A stretch of DNA of 64,000 nt from Lepidodermella squamata (GCA_047495785.1 JBLDXI010000024.1:3100001-3164000), one strand, 5' to 3'. Shown: positions 1 to 11,435, counted from the stretch's first letter. The notes: a model not told the origin generated them from the letters alone. Made by a program: numbers and translations.

Positions 1-409
1 ACCCAAAGGAATTATTTTGTAAGTCGCCGATTGCTTGAGGTTGAGAAGCCCTGATTTATCTGAAGAAGATTGAATTTCCCAGAAATATACCGAAAAATCC
101 CATTGGAAAATTGTCGTTATTTGCAGTTGTTTAACTTTATTCCAGATTGCTTTATTCTGCGCTTAGCGAATTTCACACTTGATATGCTTTCACAGGGCAT
201 TTCAAATAGCCTCATGCCTTAGAATCAGAATCTATATAAATAGGGGATTTCTGCAATCATTAACCTAAACTATTAAGCAAGAAATCATTACGCTCAACGA
301 TAGAGAGGTTAGTGGAACACTCCGATGGGTACGAAGGATACGTAGTCAATTTGGAAGGTCTTTGAGGTTGCAGTTTGAGGTTGCTGCTCAACTTCGCGTT
401 CAGTTACTT
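1..409. other. Intergenic, no gene seen
   Basis: I see no convincing coding exon before the end of the first phospholipase-like gene. A TATA-like string, TATATAAATAG, lies on the plus strand at 233-243, but no plus-strand gene follows it. Confidence 0.5.
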
Positions 410-808
410 TTAATCATGAGTTACTTTCAGGTACGCCAATCCGCCTAATTTCTTCGCTATGGCACAAAATATTGGCCCATCATAACTGGAGCAGCCCCAT
501 GAAGGGGCTGTTACAACTTTTAGGCACGTGCAAAATGCGTTGTCACAATAGGCTCGACCTAGCTGTAGTTGGTAACATCTGTCGTGATTGGCGCAACAAC
601 GGTTGATATTGGCTAGAATTTTAAATCAGTAATTCACTAAGAGTTCAATAATGCAGCACTTACGTTTAAGCTCTGGGCAATCCCAACTGATAAATTTGGA
701 TGCTACCCAACGCTGGACACGGTCAGCCCCACAAGAAAACGAAGCGTAACTTCCACCAACAAGGAATATTACACCAATGGCCAAGGGTAAGATGAAAGCC
801 CTCTTCAT
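410..808 (-). CDS. Secreted phospholipase A2-like protein, copy 1
   Basis: Two exons, 808..664 and 612..410, joined across a 51-base intron (GTAAGT...TTCTAG), give 115 residues. The protein starts with a signal peptide (MKRAFILPLAIGVIFLVGG) followed by a short cysteine-bearing stretch. Exon 2 opens with the family signature CCANHDRCY, which holds the catalytic His-Asp pair of secreted phospholipase A2 enzymes. Further cysteines follow in the pattern CDNAFCTCL and GPIFC. The classical glycine-rich calcium loop of group I/II enzymes is not visible, so activity is uncertain. Known sPLA2 proteins are extracellular and cut the sn-2 ester of phospholipids. Exon 2 is 203 bases, identical in length to the two neighbouring copies, which supports the model. 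The C-terminus (after GPIFC) has diverged from the FGxxxYRxAARG end of the other two copies. Confidence 0.8.
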
Positions 809-1464
809 AGTTACGAGCGAGATATATTCGCTAATAAAAAAGCTGTGAAAAAACTACAGCAAATTTGCCGGAAATGCTGTTTGAATCATTTTCAGGGTTG
901 ACCGGTTTTTTTGTTTAAAAAACCACCCACCGGTTAAAACCTGTGAAACAAACCGGTCTTATTCATTTTAGCTACAAAGCTAAATATAGAATTGTCGCCA
1001 AAAATATAGGTCGAGTCGCTATGACAATTCGATATTTTACGGTATAACATTCGTAAATCGTTCATATCTGAACTCGCCGCACTCGATTTACTCATTTCAA
1101 CTCGCCTCCGGCTCGTTCCGACTCGTAAATCTCGGGCGGCTCCGTACAGATATAAACGTTTTACTCATGTCATACCATACAAATATAAATCTCAATAGCT
1201 GACCAGCGGTCGCTCACATTGAATAATGATCTTCACCTCGCGGATGTAAAAAAGCCTAAATCCAAGCTAATCAGCAATGCTAACGCTATGTCCGTCCTCT
1301 TCGATATCCCCGTAAAAGATTGAAGTTCACAGAGGTATTTCCGAGACAACCCGATTGAAGTACTATCTGGAAGTCTAACCCTAAATAGGAAAGAACGATA
1401 TTGGTAGCTTAGTAAGGTCTATAAGCAGTTTATCTTCTCAACGTCAGTTATGATTTGTTTCAAA
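809..1464. other. Intergenic between phospholipase-like copies
   Basis: No gene seen. It holds a cluster of ACCGGT/AACCGG strings at 899-956 and several ACTCG repeats at 1070-1130. Neither can be tied to a function. Confidence 0.4.
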
Positions 1465-1862
1465 TTAGCCTCGAGCAGCATTGCGGTACGCTTTTTCGCC
1501 ATATTTTCTAACAGCAGTACAGAATGCAGGCCCGTCAACATTGCGGCAAGCCCATGAAGGAGCTGTTGCAGTTTGTAGGCATGAGCAAAACGCGTAGTCA
1601 CAGTTGCTTCGACCTCGTTGTTGGTCGTAGCATCTGTCGTGAGCGACGCAGCAATTGTTGACAGCGGCAAAAATAATTGGCAATAATTGCCTAATAAATC
1701 AATAGTTTAGCACATACATTTAAGCGATGGGCAATCCAGTTCGATGGAGACGGAGGCGAACCAACGCTGGAAACGGTTAGCCCCACAAGCAAACTCGGCG
1801 TAACATCCGCTAACAAGGAATATTACGCCAATAGCCAATGGCAAGATGCAAGCCCTGCTCAT
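1465..1862 (-). pseudogene. Phospholipase A2-like copy 2, damaged splice acceptor
   Basis: Exon 1 is 1862..1718 (145 bases, as in copy 1), with signal peptide MSRACILPLAIGVIFLVSG and donor GTATGT. The exon-2 homology begins at 1667 and runs to 1465, again exactly 203 bases, encoding CCVAHDRCYDQQRGR and the cysteine-rich remainder. At the aligned acceptor the minus strand reads TTTTTG instead of TTTCAG, so the invariant AG is missing. An upstream AG (in TATTAG) would give a frameshift with the normal donor; using a weaker donor at GTGCTA would restore frame but add residues. The gene is therefore either a recent pseudogene or uses a shifted intron. The catalytic CCxxHD motif itself is intact. 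Confidence 0.7.
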
Positions 1863-2617
1863 GGTAATTAATGCGTTATGAACGGTCAATAAACGAACGC
1901 GTTGAAAGAAGTAAAAGACGATTTTAAATTAATTTTGGAGGAGAAAAAGGGAGCTTATCTAGTGCCAAGGTATTGAAGTTCAGATGATTCATTCTTCAAG
2001 CGACATCTCAATCAACATGTTTTTTTAATGTTGGGTACATTTCCCGCTTCGGGTGAAGTAGTTGATTAGCAAGTCAATTCATTAGTTAATATTATGCACG
2101 TGTATTATCTGGGATGAATTTCCAGGGAAACACTAAGTTTCCCTAAAATGGGCGGTGTAATGTCAAAATACCAAAAACAGCCGATGCGTGTCGAGTGCAT
2201 TAGTCAGGAAACTCGAGAAGGCATTTTTGACGTTCAAAATGCTAAAACACGTGCAAAATTTATAGTTATCTTACTTCTTCTTTCATTAGGTGTCAGAAGG
2301 TTTCCCTCTTAGCTGAGATTCGGCTTGTCTCCGATCACTCCGATGACTTCGATTTCGCTCAGAGCTAATCGTCTATTTCCCAGTGTAAACTGTCTTATGC
2401 CTTTTAAAGAACGGTCCTCGAATAACAGAAATAGTTTTATTAAGGAGGAACGTGCGGGGATTGCTAGCAAAATCACATTTTAAACTACATGGAACATAGA
2501 AGATATATTATTCACTCTATATTATCAAACGAACATTTAACGGAACATTCGATGGGGATAAATTATGCATGGTAATAAAGTCAATACGCATGGTCAGCAT
2601 GGGACATTCTTCTCAAT
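1863..2617. other. Intergenic between phospholipase-like copies 2 and 3
   Basis: No coding exon or repeat of note seen. It should contain the promoter of copy 2. Confidence 0.4.
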
Positions 2618-3036
2618 TCAGCCTCGAGCAGCAGCGCGGTAGGGGCCATCTCCGAATCTTCTGACAGCAGCGCAAAATGCTGGCCCGTCAACATTACGGC
2701 AGAGCAGTGACGAGGCCGATGCAGTTTGTAGGCATGAGCAAAACGTATTGTCACAATTGGTTCGACCTCGCTGTTGGTCATAGCATCGATCGTGAGCGAT
2801 GCAGCAATTGTTGATTGCGGCTGAAACGTCACAAATCATTAAATTATTGACCATTTAGGATTTAGGCGAAATGGTTACGCATTACGTTTAAGCTTAGGGC
2901 AGTCGGCTTCAATGAACTTGTAGGTATAATATTGCAAGAAGCGATTCGAACCACAGGCCCAATTGCTGGCTTGCGCCTCGCCCCGTCCAACCATCATAGC
3001 CACGCCAATCACAGCCAAGATTACAGCCTTGTACAT
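2618..3036 (-). CDS. Secreted phospholipase A2-like protein, copy 3
   Basis: Exons 3036..2886 and 2820..2618, with a 65-base intron (GTAATG...TTTCAG), give 117 residues. A signal peptide (MYKAVILAVIGVAMMVG) is followed by ASNWACG and DCPKLK. Exon 2 encodes PAINNCCIAHDRCYDQQ with the catalytic His-Asp pair. After that come CDNTFCSC, a GPAFC motif and the C-terminal RFGDGPYRAAARG, which resembles nematode phospholipase A2-like proteins as I know them. Family members are secreted, disulphide-rich phospholipid hydrolases. The canonical calcium-loop glycines are not evident. This copy has consensus splice sites and serves as the reference for the damaged copy 2. A TATA-like string (CATATAAG on the minus strand) lies about 80 bases upstream of the ATG. 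Confidence 0.82.
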
Positions 3037-3594
3037 TTTGCGAGAAGTTAACAATTTGAATTAGGAAATTATTGAGAGCTGATTAAAATGCAGAGAACAC
3101 TGGGCACTTATATGCTATGGGGAGGAAGTTGGCTATTACCGGTAACCCCATAAAGGAGACATTCGCAAGCATTCTACTTTCCCGAAATGTCTCCACGTAG
3201 GCGATTGAACGCACGTTATGCTTTCGAGTTTTTTCAACTTGTCGTCTGGCATAGGATGTGTGGCTCACTAAAGAATTTATCTTCATGACCGTTGAATTTT
3301 CTAGATTTTTTATATATAATATTCTTTAAGGTTAAAGCCTTTTACATTTGGCGAGAATTGAACACAGAATTAAGCAATTATTTATTCTGCTTTCCCGAAA
3401 TGTCTCCAGGCAAGCAATTTAGCACACGTTACGCTTTTCAGTTTTTTTTTAACTTGTCATCTGGCATAAATGTGTGGCTGGCTAAAGAAGTTGTTTTCAT
3501 AACCGTTGAATTTTCGAGACGTTTTTTATATAAATTATATTATCATCACACCAAAAATAGCTCTTGAAAGCACATGTATTAAAACATTACACAG
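3037..3594. repeat. Intergenic with a duplicated ~150-base block
   Basis: Two similar direct copies lie at about 3176-3326 and 3390-3541. They share CTTTCCCGAAATGTCTCCA, a TTTTTTCAACTTGTC-like core, TGTGTGGCT and GACCGTTGAATTTT-like strings. They are about 214 bases apart. No open frame of consequence runs through them. Confidence 0.6.
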
Positions 3595-4107
3595 GTTCGA
3601 GATAACTCGAACGGCCACTCAGCAATTTCGATAGCTGCAAAGCACGGCTTTTGGGAAATCGTTGAATTTCTCAAAGTTCACGGAGCCGACATCAACTCGA
3701 CAAGCCCTAATTCTGGAAAAACAGCCCTGATTCTAGCCGCCGAACGTGGCCACGAAGAATGTGTCGAGTTACTGGTTCGACATGGCGCCAATTTAAATGC
3801 CCGTTGTAAGGAACGCAACTGGACGGCCTTACAATACGCAGCTCGACAAGAACACGCAGCAATTTGCAGGTTTTTGATGGATACAGGAGCGGAGAAGCAT
3901 GACCTGAGCCAAGATCAAATCAGCGCTCTTACGATAGTCCGATGTCGGAGCCGTAAAGTTACTGGAATCTTGAAGCCGAGGGAGTCACTCACGCCAAGAA
4001 GCGGCAATGAAGCTAAAACCGTCCAATTCGACCTTGACGTTGAAAAATCAAGCGCATCGCCTATCAAAGCTAAACAGCGCAAAAATGTGAAAATCACTGG
4101 ACCATAA
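3595..4107 (+). pseudogene. Orphan 3' exon of an ankyrin-repeat protein
   Basis: An open frame follows a consensus acceptor (TTACACAG at 3587-3594) and ends at 4107. It encodes about 170 residues with roughly three ankyrin repeats (NGHSAISIAAKHGFWEIVEF, TALILAAERGHEECVELL, WTALQYAARQEHAAICRFL). A polar tail rich in Lys/Ser follows. There is no start codon and no recognisable upstream exon in the 560 bases back to the opposite-strand phospholipase gene. It is either the remnant of a third kinase-ankyrin gene like those at 56-60 kb or the last exon of a gene with a very distant start. The ankyrin frame itself has no stops, so decay is recent or the exon is used. Confidence 0.65.
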
Positions 4108-4809
4108 CGTTTTTTAAGCCCAATGTTACGGATTATTGATAATTTTTTCAGCTTTTTGTTAGTTATTTTAAGCGATTGAGGAATAAAATGAATCATGATT
4201 TTTCTTCCGACTTTTGTATTATTACAAACAACATCTGTTAGCGGTGTGCAGCAGCGCAATGTTATCGCAAGTGGGCGCGAGGGGCGATTTGTTGTTGTTG
4301 GAAGAAAATCGCTCATCACGCTCGCGTAAACAATTATAGACGAGCGTGGGCGATGAACGCGAAAAAACACCTCACACTGCGGCTTTTTAGCAATTAGCCG
4401 CTCTTCAATCTCTCTGAGTAAACTGTTTCACCTTTCGCTCGCACACAGATGAAAGCTGATTGATGATGGCAATCATAGCCGACGAAAAAATACACCAGAA
4501 ACATCAGCCTTAATCCGAGGCATTCAAGCGTGATGTGCGTACGCGGCGGATTATGGCCATGGCGCAATAATTTTAAAATGCAAATTCCTATAACACGATG
4601 ATACCAATGAATAACTTGTTTTTGATATAATCTGTCTAGGTCAGTTTTCGCACGCATTGAAAGGACATTTTCAATTAATCAGCCTCCCTCTTATAAAAAG
4701 TTGCTAATTACTGAAAAGGTTACTTGGCCTCAAAAGCTATTTTTCCTCCTTAATAATAATTATTTTTTCGACGCAATATTTTTTAATCAGCTTATTTAGT
4801 TTTACAAAG
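4108..4809. other. Intergenic, upstream of nAChR-1
   Basis: No convincing exon. It contains GCGCAATAA at 4562-4570, 240 bases upstream of the nAChR-1 start. The same 9-mer recurs upstream of nAChR-3, -4 and -7. Confidence 0.4.
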
Positions 4810-7145
4810 ATGCTCTGGATTTTTGCCGTTTTGTTGTCGAGTTTTGCGAGTGCAAATCGGCAGTCGTTACCGAGACCTGGACAGAAGGGCCATATTGCTG
4901 GCAGCCAGTTGTTCAAGGACGTTGTTGGCAAGTATAACAAGTACATTTTGCCCGTGAAAGCGACCGATGACAATGTCGACATTCGTATGCTGCTCAAACT
5001 CGTACAGCTAACAGATATCGTAAGTTTTTCGAGGTTTTCCCGAGATAACTAATCCATTTCTGATCAGGATGAGAGGAATCAAATTATGACTACAACAGTC
5101 TGGGTTCAGCACGAATGGCACGATGCCGGGCTGGTTTGGAACCCAAGGGATTACAGCAATATAACTAAACTTCAATTAGTAAGGACAAATCCAAAAATTC
5201 TGGGTAAAATTGAATTTTGCCAATTTTTTCAGCCCGCGGACGATGTTTGGCTACCAGACACGGTAATTTTCTACCTTAATTAATTTTAGATATTTTGAAA
5301 TGTTCGGAAAGGTGCTGTACAACAACGCCGATGGTGACTATCAGATAACGATTAAGACGAAAATAACAGTTTTTAGCAATGGCCGAGTACTTTGGCACCC
5401 GCCTGCGATTTATAAATCTTTCTGCTACATCAATGTCAAATTTTTTCGTAAGCTCTATGAATTTTTTTATATAATTTATATATTGTTTTTTCATTTAGCA
5501 TTCGATGAGGTGATTTTTAATTTTCTATGCGAACAATTTGTGAATGACTTGGATTTTTTCAGCAAGTTTGCGAGCTCAAATTCGGACCTTGGTGTAAGTG
5601 GGCTGAATTAAAGGCGGAATTTGCCTTCATTTATTCTTCTTCTCCAGCGTATGACATTTCTAAGGTGGATTACTGGCTATATGATATAGGCGATGCCACG
5701 AGAAATGTGACAAATTTCCTACATCAAGCGGCTGATATGGAGGAGTACAAGCCCTCGGTAGAATGGGACATTCTCAAGGTCACCGGCAAGAGAACCGTCT
5801 TTCAATACCCTTGCTGCACTGAGGAATACGTAAATGAATTTTAAAAAAAATTCAATTAGTGATAATCCTTTAAAATTTCAAATTTTTCAAATTTTCATTT
5901 TGAAAGTCACTTTTTAAAATTCAATTTAAATTTAAAAAAAAAATAAAAAAATTCGGCAGACCATCATAACAGCAAGTTTTTCAAATTGCGACATAACAGC
6001 AGAAACATTATGTGCATTCGAAGTTAAGGTTTGCGCTGTTTTGTAGCGAAATAAAAGATTTGCTGTTTTGTCGCATTTGCTGTTTTGTCGCATTTGCTGT
6101 TTTGTCGCATTTGCTGTTTTGTCGCGATTTCAAAAATTCAAAATATTTCAAGAATTCTAAAATTTCATGAAAAATGAAGAATTTGATCATTGAAACCTTT
6201 TTTTGTTCCAGGTGGATGTGACTTATCGAATACACATTCGGCGCAAAACTCTCTACTACACAATCACACTAATTATACCGTAATTTTTTCAAAAATTTCA
6301 TGACCTAGAAAAATTGAATTTTCGCTCCTTTTAGATGTGTCCTGATCTCGTTTCTCACTGTATTCGTATTTTACTTGCCATCAGAAAGCGGTGAAAAAAT
6401 CACGCTATCAATCAGCATCCTCGTCTCACTGACTGTGTTCATCCTGTTGCTGTACGAAATCATCCCGCCAACATCCCACGCCGTCCCACTCATGTGCAAA
6501 TACCTGCTATTCACAACAGTGCTCGTCACATTTTCAATCATTGTCACCATTTTAATTTTGACAATTCATTTCCGCCATTCGCACGCCTTTGACATGCCGA
6601 AATGGATTCGAATCGTGTTTTTAAAGTACCTGCCCCAATTACTGTTCTACCGAAGCCCGTTGGAGCAATGGTATGCCGAACGTATGAAATCGTTGAATAA
6701 ATCGATTTTCAAGCACGACGACACGCCGTCGAGCGACAGCCAGTATAACATCGAAGAATGTTGCCCATATGTCAACGAGGACTTTAGCCAACAAACTACA
6801 ACAACAACCATGCGTTACGCACCCTGGGTGAAATCGATGCCGAATCGGCTTGAAATGTCCTGTTATGAAAACGTTGTCTTCATGTCCCAATCGCAGATGG
6901 AGGGCGAGTTGAGTGACCTCATCGACTACAACGAGATTCGATTGGCGCTGATGGATGTGCATTACATTTCGAACATTTTTCGAGATAATACGATTGAGGC
7001 GAAGAAGAAGGCCGACTGGGAGGCGGTTGCGCGAGTCCTAGATCGGTTGTTCCTATTCATTTTTGCGATGGCTGTCGTAGTAGGGACATGTGCTATTCTC
7101 GCCTCGGCTCCGGCGTTATATGACTCAACGGAGCCGATTGGCTAG
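4810..7145 (+). CDS. nAChR-1, nicotinic receptor alpha-type subunit
   Basis: Nine exons: 4810..5019, 5068..5178, 5233..5262, 5312..5447, 5499..5509 (11 bases), 5563..5593, 5648..5829, 6212..6279, 6335..7145. They join into 529 residues without a stop. The product is a pentameric ligand-gated cation channel subunit of the plasma membrane, closest in feel to nematode UNC-38/UNC-63. Visible landmarks are a signal peptide, loop A ([12 protein letters not shown]), the Cys-loop (C155 and C169), loop B GPWSYD and the loop C pair YPCC (C232-C233) that defines acetylcholine-binding subunits. M1 starts near 255. M2 follows GEK, so it is cation selective, with Val at 9' (V290). The M3-M4 loop carries CYENVVF, and M4 ends [11 protein letters not shown]. 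There is no intron after M3, unlike nAChR-3 to -8. A poly(A) signal lies at 7244. Confidence 0.93.
6059..6126. repeat. 16-base minisatellite in nAChR-1 intron 7
   Basis: Four tandem copies of TTGCTGTTTTGTCGCA-like units lie inside the intron between the exon ending CCTEEY and M1. The last copy is degenerate. Confidence 0.9.
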
Positions 7146-7986
7146 CGCCTTTCATGCTATATTTTTTTTTTAAATTAGACCATTATTGAATTTATATTTT
7201 TTGCCTCATTTTTGGGATTTTAGCTATCCATATAACCCAGAAAAATAAATTAGTAAGGTATTGTATAACTCCATGAATGCATTCGATTGAGAATAAGAAA
7301 AATCATTGATTCGTGGGCAATTAGTGAAAATCCCTGGAAGTGGGATCAATTGGTTTTCAGAGTTTTGGAATTCCATGAACCAAATTTTCTTATCTTTAGG
7401 AGGAAATATTTCTGGATTCCATTAGGTGGGCAATCTCGACTCGCCACTCAAAAAAGAAATATTAAGGTAAAATAATTAAAAATCCCCCTTAATTTTTGAA
7501 TTTTTTTGAAATTTGGAATTTTAAATTGATAAGACACATTTTTTAGGCGGAAAACAGTGCGCTCTCCATTTGTTTTTCAAATCAGCTGGCAATTCAAACG
7601 ATCGTTTTTTATAAATATTTTTTATTTTTTATTTGTTTACAAAATTTTAGTAACAAATTCGAAAAAATTCTCGAAAAATGATCGTTTGAATCACTCACGT
7701 CTTATTAGGATCAACCAATCGGAGATCGCACTGTTTTCCGTCTAAAATTCGGTCACATGAAATATAGCGTCTTCAGCCTCAAGGACGAGAAAACAATTCT
7801 ATTTGCTATGAAAACGGAATAATTCTATTATTGCATTTCCGATCAACAACCTAATTTATACTGAAAATGGATAAATAAAAGAATAATTCGTTGTGTAAAT
7901 GTTACTGTGGTCTATTAGCATAAGCTTTTCAAAAAGTTCGCTTCTAGCGAATGAGAATGAAAGCAATTTTTATAGCTGAAAGCTGA
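7146..7986. other. Intergenic between nAChR-1 and nAChR-2
   Basis: It holds the nAChR-1 poly(A) signal (AATAAA, 7244-7249) and a 197-base inverted-repeat element listed separately. No other coding exon seen. Confidence 0.5.
7546..7742. mobile_element. 197-base MITE flanked by TA
   Basis: The terminal inverted repeats start GGCGGAAAACAGTGCGCTCT on the left and, read inward on the opposite strand, GACGGAAAACAGTGCGATCT on the right. TA lies immediately outside each end (7544-7545 and 7743-7744). A second inverted pair (CAAACGATCGTTTTT-like, about 7595 and 7680) makes the element fold back on itself. Size, TIRs and the TA target duplication fit a Tc1/mariner-type non-autonomous element. Confidence 0.8.
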
Positions 7987-10077
7987 ATGATGATAACTTT
8001 CAAGTTTATCGCTTTAGCCGTTAATTTCGCCTTTCTGAGGGCTCAACTGTTAGACGATGGCTGCGAATGGGAGCCGAATGGAATACCTGACGTCATACCG
8101 GGCGATCGATTATTCACCCATGTTATGGGTCGCTACAACAAATACACCCTGCCAGTGGAGAAAACCAACGAAAATGTTGACATTCGTTTGCTGTTGAAGT
8201 TCGACCAGCTTACCGATATTGTTTGGGGAAAATTGAAAAATTCAGCCTTTTATTGCCAGATTTTATTCTAGGACGAAAGAAATCAAATAATGACTACAAC
8301 AGTTTGGGTCTACCATGAATGGGTTGATCCTTACTTGACCTGGAATCCAGCCCAATTCGACAATATTACAAAACTTCACCTGGTAAATAAATTTCTCAGC
8401 TTCGAAAATAGATAGATAATTAATATGAGTGATTTGCCAGCCTTCAAGTTTAGTCTGGTTGCCTGATACTGTTCTGTACAACAATGCTGATGGTCACTAC
8501 CAAATAACCAACAAACGAAAGGTAATGGTCTACTATACAGGTCGCATCATCTGGGAACCGCCGGCTATCTACAAGTCCTTCTGCAATATCAACGTCAAAT
8601 ATTTCCGTAAATTTTGAAAATAGTTTCCCTCTTAATTCTGATTTTTCCATTTTTGTGCTCAGCATTCGATGAGGTTTGGATTTTTACTCCGTCGAAATTT
8701 ATTTATTTTTATGCTGTTTTATTGAAGCAAATTTGCGAGCTCAAATTTGGACCTTGGTGTAAGCAATTTTTCAACAAGCTTTTTTCTGATTTGACCTAAT
8801 TTCTCTTTGAAAGCTTTCGATATTTCCAAGGTCGACTATTGGCTGTATCACGTGAATGATGTGACGCGTAACAAAACCAGCCGGCTGGAAATGGCCGCCG
8901 ATATGGATGGCTACATGCCATCAGTTCAGTGGGACATTCTCAAAATCGAAGCTGATCGCACTGTTTTCCAATACCCATGCTGTACCGAAAAATATGTGAG
9001 CTGCCCAAAAATTTGAAATTTTAAAAAATTCCTGAATTTTCGAAGAAATTTAAAGAAATTAAAAGAAATTTGAAAAATTGAAAATTTCAAGCATTAAATT
9101 TAATACGAAAATCAGGTCTTCTTGGATCGTACCCTTTTGAACCTTCTAGAAAATAATTTTATGAAAATATTTCTCAATTTATTTTTCAATTTATTTATGA
9201 TCTCATTATTTGAAATATCTTAACTATTGCGGTCCTAATTTTTGAAAAAATTAATTTTTTTAAGGTCGACATCACCTATCGCATTCGGATGCGAAGAAAA
9301 GCGCTCTACTACACTGTGAACCTAATTATTCCGTAAATTTTCCCGATTATTTTTACTTCCATCTTAAAATTCGAGTTTTTAACCAGGACCGTTATGATAT
9401 CATTTTTAACTGTTTTCATCTTTTATCTGCCATCGGAGAGCGGCGAGAAAATTACCCTATCCATCAGTGTTAACGTCGCCCTGACCGTGTTCAACTTGTT
9501 GCTGTACGAAATCATCCCTCCAACTTCACAAGCCGTTCCGTTAATGAGCAAATACCTGCTATTCACAACAATTCTCGTCACATTTTCAGTCATAATCTCA
9601 ATTTCAACGCTGAATATTCATTTCCGCCATCCGCGTTATGAAATGCCGGATTGGATGCGGAAAATCTTCCTCGGCTACCTGCCGAAATTGCTATGTTACG
9701 ATGTCCCACTCGAGAAATGGCACAGGGATAGAATGCGGCGTATCAATCGGTCAATTTTCAAGTCAAAACCAGAATCGGACGAGAAGGAAATTTATGCAAA
9801 TGACGAATTTTTCCGGTCACAACAACGAATTCGCGATAATTACAAGCAATTTTTCAGTGCGATGCAGATCACGAGTATGTTGGATGAGGTGCATTTGATT
9901 TCGGAGCGGTTTCGAGATAATAATCGGGCTAGAAAGCGCAAAGCTGACTGGCAGGCGGTTGCTCGGGTGATTGATAAGCTGTTTTCGATGATTTTCACTG
10001 CGGCTGTTGTTTCGACGACTTTTGCGACGGTTGCATTCGCGCCGACTCTTTATGACACCACGCCAGCAATTGCGTGA
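7987..10077 (+). CDS. nAChR-2, divergent nicotinic receptor alpha-type subunit
   Basis: Eight exons: 7987..8220, 8272..8382, 8441..8606, 8663..8673 (11 bases), 8728..8758, 8814..8995, 9265..9332, 9387..10077; 497 residues. The family's third and fourth exons are fused here and there is no intron after M3. The Cys-loop pair (C163, C177), GPWSFD loop B and the YPCC pair (C240-C241) are intact, so it looks able to bind ligand. Oddities: the Pro-Cys that opens M1 in the other copies is Pro-Thr; M2 has Asn at 8' and 15' with Val at 9' (V298); loop A reads [10 protein letters not shown] instead of [10 protein letters not shown]; the M3-M4 loop is short and lacks the YENV motif. The first donor (GTTTGG) is weak. 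It is the most altered of the seven closely related copies. Confidence 0.9.
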
Positions 10078-11435
10078 GAAAAAATGAGAAAAAAGTGTAT
10101 GCGGTCGGCAAATTTGACCTATAAAATGTTATGCAATTGCTATAACGAGAATAAAAATTTTCACGCTTTTGTTGGGCCATGAATTTGTTGGCAGAGAAAT
10201 TTTTATATCAAATTTCAATGAAATTTTCCATCGTTTTTCTCAAGCCATCTTACCAAGCAATTTAGTCTCGTTGCCGTTCTCTGTTTATTTCCGACCACTT
10301 CGATTCAATGGAAAAAGTTGCTCTCTTCCCTCGGCTCAGACTTGAGGAAACCAGAAACCATACCCATTATTTACGAATAGTTCCGAATGCATTTGGCACA
10401 GCTCTCAGCTGGTATTAGGGCGAAATAATTTTCGGATGAAAGCTGATTTCTTGCGAGCTGCTGTTCAACGTTTTCAATGATAGATCTCAAGTTCGGAACG
10501 AACCGGAAGCCAGTGCTTATTCTAATGAATTCAACCAGTTTGAGTTTATCAGTAGGGATGGCTATTTTCAATGATATGGGCGAAGCTCCCAGGTGGTCGG
10601 TGGGAGTGTAGAACGCAAATGCATGTCCGTTATATTGGAAATATGTCAAATTTTATCACTATATTTCGCAAAGTCAAGATCAAACTTATTCACTCAGGAA
10701 TAGACGCTGGCCATTACGCGGTAAAAATGAAAAAAAATTCTCCAATATAAAAATGTGTCTTTCAAAGAAGAGAATAATATTCTGCCGAAAGGAAGAGATA
10801 TTTCTGTCGAACTTTCTCCTAAAAAAGGATTCATCCTCGTCTTAACCTGGCTATAAAAAAATTAGCATTTAAAAGTCTCCTCAAAATGGAAAATATTCCC
10901 CAATTTTTTCTTGAAAAATTTCGATTTTTGCAATCACGAACTTTTTTTTTAAGGATCTAATATAATTTTGTATTACAGCAAGAAAAATCATCGTCAAGAT
11001 AATTGCTGCTTAAGCGCTGAAATTCCGAGAAATCCCCTTGGGCTATGCTCTCATATGGCTCGCTGCAAGACCGTTTCCAATTTTTACTAACAATATATCA
11101 CATTTCGGCAAAAATTCAGCCTACTAACAGCACCCACGTCTTTTATCTGCGTTTTCACTGAAAAACCCGATTTTAATTGGTTCGGTAATTTTCGGTATTT
11201 TACCCGGTTGAACTAAATTTCTCCGGAGTGCCAATTGAAGATTATTCAATTTGACGCTACAGCAGTAGATTGTTTTCATGGTTTTCTTTTGTCTACCTTA
11301 AATTATTTGCCATTGCTTGGACTTAATTTTGCCTGCAGAGTGCAGAGCCGAAACAAGGTATCGATTTTGCAAATCACGGATTTTTCCCATATCGGTAGTA
11401 TTTATTGATACCCAACATTGAAAGGTGGATCATCT
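10078..11435. other. Intergenic, no gene assigned
   Basis: A 92-codon minus-strand open frame at 10371-10649 lacks an ATG and any recognisable motif. At about 11155-11230 lies a fragment (TTCGGTAATTTTCGGTATTT...) shared with the element at 36.9-37.1 kb. Confidence 0.4.

Noticed and set aside
233-243. TATA box on the plus strand
   Set aside because: No plus-strand gene follows within reach; only the 3' end of a minus-strand gene lies downstream.
4394-4657. Minus-strand open frame of 87 codons upstream of nAChR-1
   Set aside because: It has an ATG but no family resemblance, signal or splice partner.
10371-10649. 92-codon minus-strand open frame
   Set aside because: There is no ATG, no splice-supported context and no recognisable motif; it is plausible chance in a long intergenic region.
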